The notes beneath the pieces were generated by a model, which saw only the letters and a program-made list of their open reading frames with translations, made no database searches and had not been told where the DNA came from. The translations under genes were made by a program, and so were the position numbers. From Prevotellaceae bacterium UBA1726 (GTDB lineage Bacteria > Bacteroidota > Bacteroidia > Bacteroidales > Bacteroidaceae), in assembly GCA_002316005.1 (NCBI GenBank), contig DCIM01000053.1, positions 33,403 to 58,193 on the forward strand: DNA of 24,791 nucleotides. The letters are read 5' to 3'. Of the stretch, positions 23,182 to 24,791 are shown piece after piece (positions within the stretch are counted from its first letter, which is position 1; the number at the start of each line of letters is the position of its first letter).

Positions 23182-24791
23182 ATGTCATATCGTACTGCTC
23201 GCCTTTCATTTTTCGTTCTTGCTGCCTCATTTCTCAATCTGGTGGCACAGGCACAAGTTCTCAACTCCCAGGATGTAATAAGCGGAATGGCGAATGTCCT
23301 TTCCGAGGAATTCAACGGCAATAGTCTCGACGAATCCGTCTGGACAATCCGTGGCAGTCAGAGTAAAGACACATGGAACCGTTTCATCTACAACGACTCT
23401 CGTGTCACTAATGTAGAGGATGGCGCCCTCGTGTGCCGTGCCATAAAGACACCTGATGACATCACCGAGAAAGGCTACACTAAGGAGATGATTACGGGTG
23501 CTGTCACATCAACTGGTAAGTTTGCCTTCACCTACGGCTATATCGAGGCTCGAATAAAGACAAAGCAGCATCCGGGCAACTTCCCCGCCTTCTGGCTCAT
23601 GCCTGAGAAGAAACCGAATGGCTGGTATGGCGAGATTGACATCTGGGAGACATTCAACATGTCTTATCGTGCCTACCACACCGTTCATTCTGAGTACACG
23701 CTCTATGTAAACACCAACACCACTCATCAGGGTAGCGTGGAGTGCGACTACGACGACCAGTGGCATACTCTTGGTGTTCTGCGCGAACCAGAGAAGATTA
23801 CCTTCTTCTTCGACGGCGTCAGTACCTATGTTTACAAAAAAAGTTCCGATGCTACAATCCTTGAGCAGGGACAGTGGCCTTTCGATGTGAAATACCATAT
23901 CATCCTTAACCAGAGTGTGGGAAACGGAGACAATCCTGATACCAACAAACCCGACCTCGACTTCACCTACGAGACGCAGTTCGACTATGTGCGCGTGTAT
24001 CAGAATGTAAGTGATGCTGTACATGACGGGAACCTCACTTGTCCTATGAACGACTGGGATAGCACTACTGGTTATTGCAACATCTGCGGTGGAAAATGCG
24101 AACACCCTGAAACCTATGCCGATGGTCATTGCACTACCTGCGGATACGACTGCAATCCTGAATGGGACGATGCTACTGGCCTCAATAAGGAAACGGGCGA
24201 ACCTCACAACCACTCATGGAGTGAGAACGGGCAATGCACGGGTTGTGGCTATCGCTGCACTCACGACTTCTCCGCATCAACTACCTGTGCTCTCTGTGGA
24301 CAGGAGCGAACCGTTTTCATGCATATCCTCGACAACATCTACGACCGTTCAATGGAGGATTACAACCTTACCGCCGCCACAACAATCGGCGGGTTTCTCT
24401 CAAAGCTCAACGACGATGGTTCGTTCAATGATATCAACTACGACGACACTCGTGTCTCGGGGTGGCCAAGCGGAACTCTTCCTCAGCGTCTTGCCAAAAT
24501 GGTGGGGGCTTATGCACGAGCTGACAAATCTTTCCGCTATCATGGCAATGATACTCTCTACAATGCCATTAAGCGGGCAATGACATTCTGGTACACAAAA
24601 CAACCTCACTCCGAGAACTGGTATAACAACCAGATTGGATGGCCTCAATACATGGGCCTTGCCTTGTGTATGATGCGTAAGGCACCAAAGCATCTGCCTT
24701 CCGACATTGAACGCCAGATGCTCAATTTCTGGATTTCCACCGGTGGCGACCCTGTTACCTTCACTGGTGCCAACAAGCAGGACATCGCCTT
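23182..24791 (+). CDS. Secreted GH16 - Cys-repeat - PL8-like polysaccharide-degrading protein (partial, runs off right edge)
   Basis: At least 536 residues with no stop before the edge. A signal peptide (about 1-24, ending VAQAQ) is followed by a GH16 domain (about 40-275). The catalytic GEIDIWE places Glu151, Asp153 and Glu156 in the ExDxxE, laminarinase/agarase-like arrangement. Residues 287-373 form a Cys-rich linker with repeated CxxCG(x)xC units such as CTTCGYDC and CTGCGYRC. From about 378 the sequence resembles the N-terminal alpha-helical part of PL8 lyases, including ENWYNNQIGWPQYMG (478-492), like the NWWxNxIG motif of hyaluronate/chondroitin/xanthan lyases. Two catalytic classes in one secreted chain suggest attack on a mixed polysaccharide. 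The substrate is not readable, and the lyase active site lies beyond the window. Confidence 0.85.
   Translation, partial: MSYRTARLSFFVLAASFLNLVAQAQVLNSQDVISGMANVLSEEFNGNSLDESVWTIRGSQSKDTWNRFIYNDSRVTNVEDGALVCRAIKTPDDITEKGYTKEMITGAVTSTGKFAFTYGYIEARIKTKQHPGNFPAFWLMPEKKPNGWYGEIDIWETFNMSYRAYHTVHSEYTLYVNTNTTHQGSVECDYDDQWHTLGVLREPEKITFFFDGVSTYVYKKSSDATILEQGQWPFDVKYHIILNQSVGNGDNPDTNKPDLDFTYETQFDYVRVYQNVSDAVHDGNLTCPMNDWDSTTGYCNICGGKCEHPETYADGHCTTCGYDCNPEWDDATGLNKETGEPHNHSWSENGQCTGCGYRCTHDFSASTTCALCGQERTVFMHILDNIYDRSMEDYNLTAATTIGGFLSKLNDDGSFNDINYDDTRVSGWPSGTLPQRLAKMVGAYARADKSFRYHGNDTLYNAIKRAMTFWYTKQPHSENWYNNQIGWPQYMGLALCMMRKAPKHLPSDIERQMLNFWISTGGDPVTFTGANKQDIA

Overview
The window looks like chromosomal DNA of a Prevotella-like member of the Bacteroidales. 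The evidence is protein content (a VirE-type protein with a BT4734-like N-terminus, a DUF4290 protein, Bacteroidetes-type MurA and RseP) and promoters of the Bacteroidetes form (TTTG about 20 bases before TAnnTTTG). No rRNA, tRNA, CRISPR array, integrase or transposase was found. The species cannot be fixed from sequence alone.

Layout. Positions 1-2505 (minus) hold two overlapping membrane-enzyme genes: a phosphoethanolamine-transferase-like sulfatase-fold protein and an acyltransferase that runs off the left edge. Positions 2520-3366 are an 840-base non-coding stretch packed with repeats: an operator-like palindrome, a GGACAA/TTGTCC family, four 22-base tandem units, and an 11-copy CTATCAC/GTGATAG array. 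This array ends about 27 bases before the promoter of a VirE/VapE-type ATPase gene (3367-5445). Positions 5588-6760 hold a small low-GC lipoprotein gene, a C-terminal remnant of a decayed gene, and another repeat cluster.

Positions 6761-17269 (minus) read as one long run: yicC, gmk, a giant ORF, nadB, nadA, nadC and an 86-aa orphan. NadB, NadA, NadC and NadD convert aspartate to nicotinate adenine dinucleotide, so four successive steps of de novo NAD synthesis lie together. The surprise is the giant ORF (1705 codons). It joins NadD, a family 2 glycosyltransferase and a secreted family 2 glycoside hydrolase in one frame without a stop, and the hydrolase signal peptide now sits at about residues 529-553.

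Positions 17356-23110 (plus) are a tight housekeeping operon: tsaB, a DUF4290 gene, murA, rimM, dxr and rseP (tRNA modification, peptidoglycan precursor, 16S rRNA maturation, isoprenoid precursor, envelope protease). yicC and tsaB share an 86-base divergent promoter region. After a terminator, a secreted GH16 - cysteine-repeat - PL8-like polysaccharide-degrading protein begins at 23182 and runs off the right edge.

The best candidates for something undescribed are the NadD-GT2-GH2 fusion and the ordered iteron-like array beside the VirE gene.
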